Source of the DNA: Cryptomeria japonica
Lineage: Eukaryota; Streptophyta; Pinopsida; Cupressales; Cupressaceae
DNA: 64,000 bases
Assembly (NCBI RefSeq): GCF_030272615.1
Contig: NC_081410.1
Location: 505,716,442 to 505,780,441, forward strand
Direction: 5' to 3'
Shown: positions 12,348 to 22,284 of the stretch, in pieces
Numbering within the stretch: the stretch's first letter is position 1
Layout: each line of letters opens with the position of its first letter
The notes under the pieces: generated by a model
What the model saw: the letters and a program-made list of their open reading frames with translations, nothing else
The model's database searches: none
Told to the model about the DNA's origin: nothing
Program-made: the position numbers and the translations under genes

Positions 12348-14153
12348 TCAATGGGGTACAAATGATCTCAAAATGTCATATATAATGTCATCAGAGAAAG
12401 AAGTGTATAATGTCCAACATGCGATACAAAAATCTCGTGAGACATCAAAACTAACTCTCTGCTTCCCCCTCATCGCTGGAGGAGGAGGTGGGGGATGCAG
12501 TGCTAGTACATCATCCTGCCTCGGTGACCTAGCCCCCTCAAATCTTTCCATATAGTATGAATAGGGCATCACCTGCCTATTTGCTCGCACCGTTGTACTA
12601 TAAGCTGCGACATAGTATGTTGTGCTACTCGTCTGATGCTTAGGAGGCTGTCACACTCTGCTCTCATGCTCTGCAGCTACTGATCTCTCTCTGTGATTCG
12701 TCAATCTCTCTCTGCTATCTATGCTTGTGCCACTGCCATCTATTTTTGCAAGCCCCCGAGTCTCCCTCTCAACACATGAGTGATATCCTAAGGTGTTTGT
12801 CCTATGGGAATATCCTCCTCACCTTCGCTAGCTGGCTCGTCCATCCGTGGCCTAACCTGTCGAGCTCCCTCACCCATCTCCACATCAACCCTAGTCTCCA
12901 CTCCGGTATCACCACCTGGATAACCTCCCACTACTCCAAGTGATCCTCCCTCTCCTTGCCTCCGTTGTCGTCTTGTAACGGGTGCTCTGCTCAAGCTAGC
13001 CCCTTGGTCTCCTCCTGCTCTCCTAGGTTTTGTATCTCTTTGCACACATGTTGGGGCATCGCTAGGATCATCTATGCGAGGTGCCCACTCTGTCAGATTT
13101 GTGAACCTCACAAATGGATGTCTATGGAAATAATCTCTGAAATGGGGATTGACCCCTGCATCTGCAACATCCTCCAAGTAATCCCAGCTTTGGATTTGTC
13201 TCCCTGCCAACTCCTACATCGAAAGGGTATGTGATAATCTTAGACCCCATCTCTGTCTCTCCTCATCTGCAAAATTTGCATATTGTGAACTCTTGAGACA
13301 TGCCCTGTTGTCTCCCATACTGCCTCAAATCGCTTTACGATCACTGTGGATCTCCTAATAAGAGGTCGGGTCATGAACATGTCCCTCCATTATCTCCTCC
13401 AATCGTCCCATGGCTCTAAACTCTTGTATGGCCTCCAGATGATGACTATCAAATCATCTAATTGACGTCTCTTGTAGTCAGTCTTCCCCAAGTGGGGCTT
13501 TGTAATGTAACCTGCATATCTATAAATGAAAGGTTGTCCATCCTGTCGGGAATCATAAAAAATAGGCCTGCACATTGGAATATGCTCCCATGCCCATATC
13601 TGTAATACTAAAACTCTGGCCGCTATGCTCTTTTCCCTTCTATAGACGATCTCGTGCATCTCATGGTACATGTGAGCAAATAGGCATGAACCCCATCCTA
13701 ATCTTGTAGGGTGAGTAACGAGTCTATCCAACACCCTACCCCATCCGCAAAGGAATCCTTGCTGACTGCTGTCTGGCATCACAAAAAAACTTATAATCTT
13801 GACCAGTACACAAGCGAGAGCGAACAACGCTCCATATTTGCTCATCAGTCATCCCAGGTGATAGAATGATCCAAGATAATATCATGCTCAAATACTCACC
13901 TCAGTGCCTCAATCCCCTGTTGTGGAGTGGCATCATAATCCACCCTATCTCCAGTGAATGGAATCCTCAGAATCCTATATATATCCTCGGGAGTGATGGT
14001 CATCTCCCTAGTTGACAAGTGAAAGGTGTTATGCTCACTGTGAAACCTCTTAGCCAAAGCTGTGAGTAATTCGCGATTCACACAGATATCAGGCATCTCC
14101 AATAACCATTTGAATCCGCACAAGCAAATATGACCCCTCTGTGCATCTGACAA
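12348..14153 (-). pseudogene. Antisense plant mobile domain (PMD) gene, element A
   Basis: Read on the minus strand, antisense to the element. The N-terminal part (14153-13896) gives EHNTFHLSTREMTITPEDIY and RILRIPFTGDRV, the hallmark of the plant mobile domain found in MAIL1/MAIN-like proteins and in some transposons. The second part (13845-13390) has LGWGSCLFAHMYHEMHEI, LQIWAWEHIPMCRPI and VIIWRPYKSLEPW. The tail (13210-12788) has HFRDYFHRHPFVRFTNL, then an Arg/Gly-rich stretch and a Gln/Arg-rich likely coiled coil (12.6-12.7 kb). The two main parts are separated by a stop and a frameshift; E reads through the first break as Arg, so an intron is not needed. The PMD may act in silencing or transposition, but the role here is unknown. 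Confidence 0.82.
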
Positions 14154-15329
14154 CTGTCACACTAATCTCATCGTGGGCAGATATGTATATTAAAACTTGA
14201 TATCGGGTAACTGAACCTGCAAATTGAACAAAATATCATCAGTACACACTCGACTTTGAGATAATAATGTGTCTAAAATGTTGAAGAATCCAAATCTACA
14301 ATAATAAAAATAAAAATTTGACGTTTTGACCCTAAAAAAGACTCATTGTTTTCCATACGAGTAAACACAGTCAAGCAACAACTCGTACGAGTAAAGATCA
14401 TAGATAGTGCAAGCAAACTATCTCATACGAGCCACTGTGCATGAAGGGACGACTAATGGGATGTTCAAACATATGCTCGTATGATTGAAGGGTTTCTACC
14501 ATACGACAAAACTAATGACTTCATACGAAAAACATTTTTGGACATATTGTCTTACAAGAATCCCTAGTTCACCATATGACTAAATGAGCAAAGATGAACT
14601 AAAACGATGCAAAGAAGGAAAAATTTGATCAAAATGCACAGAATTTGAAATTAGCGAGGCTTAAGATCGATCACTTACTGCTGGAGCGTAGTTATGGGGT
14701 CGGTTGTGGCATCTTTGGTGCTCGAATTGGTGATTTTGCACTGGAATTGGCATTTTGTTTTCAGAGAAGGTTTTTGAACTTTTGAATTTGTGAAGTAAAA
14801 ATGAATTGAAAATGACTCCTTCAACCCTTTATATAGGCAAAACCCTAATTTTCAAACTTGCTCCGATTGAGATGAAATTTGTACCCCAGGTTAAATTGAC
14901 CATCCCAAGTCCATTTTCGGGATCAAAATCAAAATTTGACATCGCTTTTCTAGTCAAATTCTCACAATGTTGACCACTTGGCACATTCATCAACATGTCA
15001 ATCTTTGCATCACTCCGCGCTCAAATATTTTCCAATCAACTTCAAATTTCTTCAATTTATCTCAAATGAATTCTTCAATCATTCTCCATGCTCAAATTAT
15101 CATCGCTAAATCTTTTTATCACTCAAATTGCCTCGAATTACTATGGTATCTTGTCATCTTTTGATTTCGCTCTCGAGGGGGCATACTTATTACACCATCA
15201 TTATCAGTGATTACATCATCAAAAGTCGAGATTTGTTTTTTTCAAACATTCATCAAAAGCCAAGAAGCAAATCTTTTCAACAAAAGATTAATCAAACATC
15301 AATCAAATCTCATAAAACAAGACCTCATT
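14154..15329. other. Upstream region of the antisense PMD gene, motif-rich
   Basis: No gene is seen. Between 14340 and 14580 at least six copies of CGTACGAG or variants (CATACGAG, CTCGTATGA, CATACGAC) occur with irregular spacing of about 20-55 bp. They lie immediately 5' of the antisense gene, so they could belong to its promoter. The remainder is AT-rich. Confidence 0.4.
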
Positions 15330-15900
15330 GCTAGGGGCATCTCAACTTCATTGCATCGTATCAAGTTGAGGTTCTTCAAATCAAATCAATCTCTAGGGGC
15401 ATATTAGTTTCATCGTACCAAATCAAGCTGACATTGTCTTCATCTGAATCAATCTCTTAACTGTAATCAGTTTCATCACACCTCATCAAGCTGGCTATTC
15501 ATTTAAACCTAATCAAGGGTTTAAAGAGTCTCTTTGATAGTGATCACACGCTCAATCCAAATAGGTGTTCAGTTTCATCACATCAAATCAAGTTGGACAT
15601 TCTGTTTCGCCAATCAGTTCTTGTTCAATCAAGTTCAGAATCGATATTATCTCTTCGCTCAACCGATTCTAGTTCAATCAAGTTCTAGATCAGTATCTGC
15701 TTCTTGATCCATCAAGTTCAAGATCAATATCTTTTCTCTTCATTAGTCCTAGTTCATTCAAGTTCGAGATCGGTATCGCTTTGATCAATTTGTTCAGTTT
15801 CATCGCTTCAAATCATGCTGAATTTCTCGCTTTTCATCTATTTGTGATCCATCAAGTTTAGAATCGGTATCTCTTCGACATCAACTGTTATTTGAATAGA
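15330..15900. repeat. Degenerate tandem repeats just before the 3' PPT
   Basis: Two interleaved word families recur. One is CAGTTTCATCRCATCAAATC followed by AAGCTGRACATT, at about 15335, 15405, 15465, 15571 and 15797. The other is TTCAATCAAGTTCWAGATCG followed by GTATC, at about 15630, 15675, 15715, 15757 and 15850. Copies are imperfect and unit length varies. Satellite-like arrays upstream of the 3' LTR are known in Tat-type elements. Confidence 0.7.
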
Positions 15901-15922
15901 TACGCTGCTTGCACATCAATTC

Positions 15923-15935
15923 AAAGAGGGGCAAA
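15923..15935 (+). promoter_or_regulatory. Polypurine tract of element A
   Basis: AAAGAGGGGCAAA lies directly before the LTR start TGTAATACCC. The PPT primes plus-strand DNA synthesis. The matching PPT on the other strand at 41105-41121 (AAAGAGGGGCAAAA) has almost the same sequence, linking A with E. Confidence 0.85.
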
Positions 15936-15990
15936 TGTAATACCCTAAAAATGGTCATCTAAACCATGGGCCCATAATCTCGACTACATC

Positions 15991-16158
15991 ACTAAGGTCC
16001 TAACCAAAGGCAATTAAATTAGTTTTGATCATGTAATTAATTAATTCCTCAATCATCAATGTCACATGACAATCACTAAGGTCCTAACCAAAGGCAATTA
16101 AATTAGTTTTGAGCACGTAATTAATTAATTCCTCAATCATCAATGTCACATGACAAAT
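15991..16158. repeat. Tandem duplication, 84-bp unit, in the LTR
   Basis: ACTAAGGTCCTAACCAAAGG starts at 15991 and again at 16075. The two units differ at only a few positions (for example TGATCATG against TGAGCACG), so the duplication looks recent. Confidence 0.92.
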
Positions 16159-16618
16159 TAATCACTTCAATTAAATATATCATTAAAATCTCTTTAATAA
16201 ATTATCCTATTTATTTAATTAAATATCCTAGCATATTTAATTAATAAATCAATTTACCATTAAATCATCAAAAAATGAATTAATTTGAAAAAAAAGGAAT
16301 TAATCATCAAAAAGGAATTAATTATAAAAAGGAATTATTTTGAAAAATAAATCAATTTGAGATAATTTGAAAAAGAAATTTCAAAAAAGGAGTAAAATTG
16401 AATAAAAGGGAATAAATCAAAGAAAGCTTGCTTTAAGAAAGGAAAATGGAATAAATCAGTTTTTTCTGATTTTATCTAAATTTTAGTTCAATCTTATTTC
16501 CTTCAAATATGAAGAAAGTAGCCAATCACATCAAATCACCTAGATTGTGCTTCCTCTTGGATAATCTCTATTGCTCATCATCAATCAATCTCGACCGTTG
16601 CTTTCTCTCTAGATTTTC

Positions 16619-16625
16619 TATAAAT
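16619..16625 (+). promoter_or_regulatory. TATA box in LTR of element A
   Basis: TATAAAT lies about 680 bp into the LTR and is followed by a pyrimidine-rich stretch, as expected for an RNA polymerase II LTR promoter. Assignment rests on sequence and position only. Confidence 0.5.
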
Positions 16626-16990
16626 TCAGGCTCTCATCTCTCAATCAATTATTCGAGAGATTTTATTGTTATCATGCTGGTTTTGCTCTAGAGTCATTGA
16701 GAATATTGCACATTGAGAATATTGCATCTTAGTTTATTGCATATTTGCTTAATCATGCTAGCTTAATTTGCTTAAATCTTGCATCCATGTAACTTAAATT
16801 GCTTAATCTTGTAGTCATATAGATTAAATGCTCCATCTTGGTGTAGTCTAGTCACTAGTATTGCTTAGATAATTCTGAGAGTAAGTCTATACTTGCATCT
16901 TTTAGGAGGTAATAGGTCGATTTGTTATGGTTTTATATTTATTGATTTTGATCAACTAACCATGCATGCAATGACTTACTGAGTGTTTGT

Positions 16991-17347
16991 GTTTCAGATA
17001 TAGATTCCAAATTTCACACACAGAGGTGCTCTTTGAGTTGGTGCTCATAATAGATTAGGGTTTGGTGCTCCTTTGGGTAGGTTCTCATAAATTGCTAGGG
17101 GTTGGTGCCCTAAACATTGTACAACTGTTATTTCATTGTGAGGCTGGATTGGAGCAGAAGATCTCCAACAACATTTCTCATCGAGGTTTTTCCCACATTG
17201 GGTTTTCCTCGTATATCCGGTGTTATGTGATGTGCTCTTATGTGTGGTTGCTTGTTAGTGTTTTCATTATCCTACTGGTTGCACACATTGTTTGAAATTG
17301 TTTATAATCACTGATTCACCCCCCTCTCAGTGATATCTTGTGTTGTA
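16991..17347 (+). repeat. Copia-type LTR fragment, plus strand
   Basis: The stretch 17180-17347 reads GAGGTTTTTCCCACATTGGG and, further on, CTGATTCACCCCCCTCTCAG. The same two blocks end the LTRs of the copia element at 22.7-29.5 kb and the small element at 52.8-54.9 kb. No PBS follows, so this is a solo or truncated LTR. The left boundary is a guess. Confidence 0.55.
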
Positions 17348-17399
17348 CAACCTTGTGTGTCATTTGGACTCTTATGACTTGCAAGCATTTCATCTAGTT

Positions 17400-17925
17400 T
17401 GGCTGAATTGATCTTGAACTTCTACTTGTATTCATTTGCAACATCAAGATCAAATTTGAGAAGTAGGGCCTTCTTACCAAGATCTTCCTTATGTTCTCTA
17501 ACATCTTATAGATCATTCTTCAACTATCCAATTTCATCTTCAAGTCTGCAACATTCTTCAAATTTGTCTTTCAGGGAGTGAGCAAGTTTTTCTTCATTTT
17601 TCTTCGTTTCTTCAATCTCCTTTATTAATTTCATCACAATATCTTCCATCTCATTTTTCTAGACTATATTAGTTCTAGAAAGTCTCTCACATTCTTTTGT
17701 CTTTTGTTTCAGGGCTTCTTCATCAATGCTTTGACTTTCTTTCTCTTTCATCTTATCAACAAGTTCCTTTCTCTTTTTCCTTGACTTGTTCAACTAATCT
17801 TTTAATGTCTCAATATATTCCTCAACATCTTTAAGATTTTCTTTCACTTGTTAGTTTTCATCCTATGCATGATCAACATCCTCAAGAGAAACAACTAGTT
17901 GCTGTCTAAAATTACCGGAGTCCAT
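17400..17925 (-). pseudogene. Coiled-coil reading frame of element X
   Basis: Starting at ATG 17925 (MDSGNFRQQLVVSLEDVDHA) the frame continues with six or so stops for about 175 codons. It is rich in Glu and Lys with a heptad look: VKENLKDVEEYIETLKD, KELVDKMKEKESQS, MEDIVMKLIKEIEETKKNEE. Several of the stops replace Gln or Trp. I do not recognise a gag, protease or RT motif, so this may be a gag-like structural protein or a captured gene. Confidence 0.55.
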
Positions 17926-17979
17926 TGATTCACCTTCTCTGATCAACCTCAAGTTGTTAGGCTTCTTTCGAGGAACTAA

Positions 17980-17991
17980 GCTCTAATACCA
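17980..17991 (-). promoter_or_regulatory. Primer-binding site of element X
   Basis: TGGTATTAGAGC on the minus strand, two bases after the LTR end. Copia elements prime from initiator Met tRNA with TGGTATCAGAGC; one base differs here. Confidence 0.75.
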
Positions 17992-17993
17992 AT

Positions 17994-18248
17994 TGTTTGA
18001 ATCAATGAACACTAAGAGGGGGTGTGTGTGAATCGGTGTTCTGAATGTCTGATTTTAATAATCTGATCTTTAAACCACTTAATGCATATGAAAAGATGTG
18101 AAATGCCAAAACACAAAGCAAAGATCAACAACACCATAACACCAAGATTTTTACATGGAAACCCAGTTAAGGGAAAAATCATGGTGGGATTCAAACCCAC
18201 AATATTAATATACTCCTCTTAAGTATAGAAATATTACATAAGGGGACA
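17994..18248 (-). repeat. 255-bp LTR of element X
   Basis: On the minus strand it starts TGTCCCCTTATG and ends TTCAAACA, giving the usual TG..CA ends. It holds CGATTCACACACACCCCCTC near the end, a variant of the GATTCACCCCC block of the other copia LTRs here. At 255 bp it is much shorter than the 0.8-1.4-kb copia LTRs in this window. There is only one copy, so the start is inferred from the D1 junction. Confidence 0.6.
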
Positions 18249-19178
18249 TATCAATGAATATGTCCATCTTTTCATGATCTGGCACTGGTCTAGGATATCT
18301 GTTGAATAAATGTCTCCATCTCTGTAAGAAGATCATGAAAGAATCCCCATTATTTTGTTTAAAATGCACAAATCCAACATAGTTATCTCACGGTGTATGT
18401 TATAAGAATATTGTAAAATAAATTTGTTCACAAGCTCTTCAAATTATCTAAATCTAGGTGGTAAGTTAGAGAACCAATCCATTGATTGTCCACTCAAACT
18501 TTTGGGGAATAATCGCATGAGATATGTTTCATTATGAGCAAATTTCATGCTCATTGTGCAAAACTCTTTGATTTGATCTTGTGGATCAGTTTTTCCATCA
18601 TTTTTATCATATTTTGGGATCTCACAATGTTGTGGAAATGACACCATGTTCAAACTCATGTCAAAAGGATAGAGACAAATGTCTTCTAATGAATATCTTT
18701 TAGCACTTGTTTCGTTCTGCGTATCTTGAATCTCTTGTTAGAGAGTTTTTATTTGTTGGGTGAGATTTAAAAGAGGATCATTAACATGATTTCTTCTCGT
18801 ATCATCATGAGTTCTTTTGTTATCATGATTCCTTCTCGTGTCATCACGAGTTCTTGTGTAATCATGAGTTCTTCTTGTGTCATCATGAGTTCTTCTTGTG
18901 TCACTATTTATGCGATTGAGAGTTTCATCATTTTGATCATTATTATTGTGAGTATCATTTGATCCTTCCTTTTGTTTTAAGTTGTTTAAGTCAAAATCTT
19001 GGGGAAGTTTAGCACCAAATTTTGCTAACATTGGGAAGTATTTCTCCTTTTCACGCTCCAATATTTTCTCCATAAATTTATCAAATTTAGGAACTTGTTG
19101 GATTTCTCTAATGTTTTCTTTAGTTATCTCTTCCTCTATTTCATTTTCTTGTACTATTCTCTCGTAATCTTCTTCCAT
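18249..19178 (-). pseudogene. gag: gag N-terminal part of D1
   Basis: ATG at 19178 opens a 146-codon frame (MEEDYERIVQENEIEEEITK) that is acidic and likely helical. It then has a His/Asp/Arg-rich repeat (DDTRRTH units) and ends at a stop near 18738. After the stop the gag core continues at 18659-18444 with EIPKYDKNDGKTDPQDQI and GQSMDWFSNLPP, the same core as in A. The sequence breaks off at 18249, so capsid C-terminus and nucleocapsid are missing. The Gag product would assemble the particle. Confidence 0.85.
18779..18917 (-). repeat. Seven-codon (21-nt) repeat in D1 gag
   Basis: Units encode D-D-T-R-R-T/N-H; six or seven copies are visible, mostly 21 nt with one of 18 nt. The frame is kept. 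E has the same array at 55138-55300 with a different number and order of units. Confidence 0.85.
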
Positions 19179-20099
19179 TCAAGTGTTTCTATTTCTTTTT
19201 CTTTGATTTTTCGTATCTGAGCCCTGGTTAAAACGGACATACATGTGATCTAAATGTTTTGCAAGGTTTTGATTTTCTAAAACGCGTCTCAATAAGTGAT
19301 CAATTGTTGAGGTAAATATGATAAATTCATGCGACAACCTCTATTGAAGGATTTAGACAACCCTGATCTTTGTTGCAAGGCTTGTGTTCTCAAAGGTTTG
19401 TTGTCAAACTCATTTCCATGACCACACAAATAATCACGATAGCAGTGTAAGAATACACGACGTTTCAATAAGATTTTGTGGTTTATGTAGAGAAATCTTC
19501 TCTTTCTCAAGATCCCTTTCTGACTAAGCTTCCCCTTTTTCAGACGACACAAAATGGTCATGTGAATATTTTGAGAGTTTGCAAGTTTTTGGTCCTAGTT
19601 TGAGTGCAATTTTTTGTGATTTTGATATGACCAAGTCCAATAGAAACAATATATCCTATGTAGAGAATGAGGTTAGCCTGATCAAGTGTTAGAGTTTCGT
19701 GATAAAGGATGATATATCCTATGTAGAGAAGGAGGTTAGCCTTAGTCCACCTAGATTTGAGTTTGCTTTGACAAAAGATAACCTAACTAAGTGCCCCAAG
19801 AGGATGACCTAGTCACTATGTTTAACTGTCTGAGAAATGGGTTGTTTTTGTTTTCCGATTTTGATGCAGTTTACCAGAATCACCAGCAAAATGACCAAGA
19901 ACATTGCTATATTGACTAGAAATGCTGTCAAAATGACCAAGAACTCTATTCTGCTAATTGAAAACACTATGGTACTCACCAAAAATGCTATAGAACAGAC
20001 CAAAAACTTTGTTAAACTAACCAAAAATGCTAAACAGACTTGAAGAGCTAAAATTTGGACTGGAAGAGTTGCTATTTAGACTACAAGAACTGTTGATTG
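19179..20099 (-). other. D1 leader, gag-proximal part
   Basis: Untranslated leader between gag and the Athila insertion. It matches 55.57-56.6 kb of E, but an E segment near 56.11-56.21 kb is absent here and a short stretch around 19630-19740 (ATATCCTATGTAGAGAA) is duplicated. The part 19850-20060 is made of degenerate 21-nt units (GACCAAGAAYRCTRTYAAAA type). Confidence 0.7.
20095..20099. repeat. Target-site duplication of Athila, left copy
   Basis: GATTG precedes the 5' LTR; TATTG follows the 3' LTR at 37074-37078. The uninterrupted paralogue in E reads CGATTGGAC near 56615, which supports a 5-bp duplication with one later change. Confidence 0.8.
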
Positions 20100-21313
20100 T
20101 GATGAGCCTAAATAATGGCTCTATTTTGATAGATTTTTGCTATAATACTCCTGCCCAGGTCTTGTGATTAGATGACATTTGGATCATAATACTCTCCTAG
20201 TTGATACCTTTTAAGTGTTTTTGAAACTGATTTGACTTATACTTAAGGATGTCATATAAATACTTTACCTATGCAAATTTCTAAAATCAATTTTAAGTAT
20301 GGTTAAATTATATCATGTTAGAATTAGTATATACACATGTTTTTTATGCACATTAATATCATGATGCGGGGTCTGCAAAGGAGAAGTAAATACTAAGTGG
20401 CAGTTTAAAGAAGCACCAAGTATATAGCCGCAATGCAGACCCAGTCAGAGAAAAGCAGTAATGATTGAAGCCACTTGACCGGTTCTTCAGCAGAATAATT
20501 TATGAAACATTTATAACTGTTCTTAGTGGAGCTTAGATCCAGGAAGCAAGTCAAGCTATATTTTCTACGCTACAGGATAGATGTTGTTTTGTTTTCCTAT
20601 GCTGACTTCTTCTTCTTCTTTTGTTAATAAATCCTGTTTACCTATTCCGTAGGAATGTGGTCGATCAATTAGGAGTTTGTTATAATTTTTCTTATAAATA
20701 AAGGGATCTCTCTCCTCTCAGGGATAGTAGAGAACGACCATAATATTTGTAAAACGTAGTCTTCTGGTATTTTATGTATTTTCACAGTCAAGATGAAATA
20801 AAGAGATCAATGTGATTTTGAAGGCTTAAACAATTGTAATCTGAAAGTTCTAGAGATACTCACTCAAGGGGGCCCACTTGGTGAGTAATCCTTTGTGTGT
20901 TCCCATTAGTTTTCATTCTTTAGTAATAGTTGTTTCAACAATCATCTATTCCTGCAACCACTAGAAACAGTTCCTGTGTCTATTCCTGTAGCCACAACAA
21001 CAGAGTAGTTCATGTTGCTTGCCAGAACTTTATCATTTAACAGTAGTTGTTTAAAGTAATTTCCAGTTGTGAGATTAAGTATTAGTTCATTGAGATTTTG
21101 CGTGTTTACTTTAAAAGAATTTCTTTTCCTGTAGTAATATAGAATGGTTGCGATATGAACTTGGTACACATACAGTGCTGGCCCATTTTAAGTTTACATC
21201 CCTGGTTGATAAGTAAATGAGCCTTTTCTACAAGAAAGCTAGCTATTCAAGGATTTTCAATCTTTGAATTATGTTTTATTACCTAGTTGCCATTCCAGTT
21301 GTGAGGACCAACA
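20100..21313 (+). repeat. 5' LTR of Athila element
   Basis: It starts TGATGAGCCTAAATAATGGC and ends GAGGACCAACA, 1214 bp. A TATA box (TATAAATA) is at 20693-20700 and the likely polyadenylation signal AATGAAATAAAG lies near 20790. It closely matches the 3' LTR, with small indels such as one after CATATAA. Confidence 0.95.
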
Positions 21314-21317
21314 TTTT

Positions 21318-21335
21318 TGGCACCGTTGTTGGAGA
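21318..21335 (+). promoter_or_regulatory. Primer-binding site of Athila element
   Basis: TGGCACCGTTGTTGGAGA, four bases after the LTR. It is an eroded form of the tRNA-Asp complementary site used by Athila. Confidence 0.8.
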
Positions 21336-21417
21336 TGGTGCCAAGCTAAGAACCTATTGTAACCGTTAGTTTCTAAGTTTTCTTAGTTAGCTCTTTGAAT
21401 TTTCTTCATTAATCTGC

Positions 21418-22284
21418 ATGCATGGGAGGAGAAGAGATGCATTAGGAAGATTTATTCCCTCGCATTCCACTCAAGATATAAGATCAGATCAAGCACCTGA
21501 AGTAAACCCTTTTGCAAAAACTTATGTGCTAAATAGAGATGTTTTTAATTTGTCAGAAGGAGACCTAGACTTCTTGAACGAACCCCCTGAACAAAACATT
21601 TTACCTCTAGTCCTTTATTAAGGACCAATGACAGCAAATCCTCCACCTCCGCCTGTAAACCCAACGTTTGAGTTTCCCATTCCTGACCAACATGATAATG
21701 CAAATTTGAAGAACATACCAGCTCATTCTCTCCCAAAATTTCATGGTTTGGTAACAGAAGATCTGGATACATTTTTGTTTGAATTTGATATCCTTTGTAG
21801 AAGTTATGTTTATACCACTGACGCTCATAAACTTAAGTTATTCCCTGCTACTTTGAAAGAAGTTGCCTTGAGATGGTTTATGAGTCTAGGAAGAGATGTA
21901 ATCACTACCTGGGAGGAGATGAAGACAAACTTCTTGGATAAGTATAAAGACTATTGCAGGGGAATGGACCGACATGGTGATGATATCTTTAGGATGACAC
22001 AAAAAGAAGATGAAAGCCTGAAAGACTATTTGGAGAGGTTTTTATTTAGTGTCAGGAAATCGAAGCATAGTACTCTGAGTGAAGATTCTATGAAGTTGAT
22101 CTCTCCAAGGGGAATCAATGAGGATTGTGTTGACTCCTTAGATCTAATGGGAGGAGGAGATATTACTCAAGTTCAATGGGATGACATCAGAAGAATCTGT
22201 CAAAAGTACTCCAGAGCTGCAGCCAAAAGGGGAAGACACTATAAGCCTGGTTCTTTAATTGCAAAGTCATCTACAACAATTTAA
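21418..22284 (+). pseudogene. gag: gag of Athila element
   Basis: The ATG at 21418 (MHGRRRDALGRFIPS) opens a frame with one stop at 21619, then continues in the same frame from 21628 for 218 codons. The gag core shows LPKFHGLVTEDLDTFLFEFD, LKLFPATLKEVALRWFMSLG, TWEEMKTNFLDKY and SLKDYLERF, typical of plant gypsy Gag. It ends at a stop (22282). Only one in-frame stop breaks about 290 codons, so this is one of the better preserved frames here. Confidence 0.9.

Larger units (their letters stand above)
1..16990 (+). mobile_element. Tat-lineage Ty3/gypsy retrotransposon, element A (5' LTR outside window)
   Basis: The order gag, protease, RT, RNase H, second RNase H, integrase on the plus strand is that of a Ty3/gypsy element. 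The atypical zinc knuckle of the CxxHxxxGHxxxxC kind and the extra RNase H are marks of the plant Tat/Ogre group. A PMD gene lies in antisense between integrase and the 3' end, followed by a repeat zone, a PPT (15923-15935) and an LTR that starts TGTAATACCC at 15936. All reading frames are broken. The 5' LTR and PBS are not seen and probably lie upstream of the window. The right end is uncertain because the LTR runs into a copia-like fragment near 17 kb. Confidence 0.85.
15936..16990 (+). repeat. 3' LTR of element A (right end uncertain)
   Basis: The LTR begins TGTAATACCCTAAAAATGG next to the PPT; the E/D1 LTR begins TGTATACACCTAAAAATGG, a clear relative. It is very AT-rich, with runs of AATTAATTAATT and AAAAGGAATTAAT. 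A TATA box at 16619-16625 fits an LTR promoter. The end could not be fixed because there is no second copy in the window and copia-like sequence follows. Confidence 0.7.
17400..18248 (-). mobile_element. Short-LTR copia-like element X, truncated
   Basis: On the minus strand an LTR-like block (18248-17994) is followed by a PBS (17991-17980) and then a coiled-coil coding remnant. Its outer end TGTCCCC abuts D1 gag exactly at 18248/18249, so X seems to have inserted into D1. The 3' part of X, its second LTR and the rest of D1 are missing; the copia fragment and element A lie beyond. Confidence 0.6.

Noticed and set aside
13862-13900. Possible intron (GAG-GTGAGTATT donor) in the antisense PMD gene of A
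   Set aside because: The sister copy in E reads straight through this place (ALR-R-VF), so a stop mutation explains the break better than splicing.
18170-18205. tRNA-like box B (GGGTTTGAATCCCACC, minus strand)
   Set aside because: It lies inside an LTR, with no box A or cloverleaf at the right distance; a similar block (GTGGGTCACAAATCCCAC) occurs in the other copia LTR.
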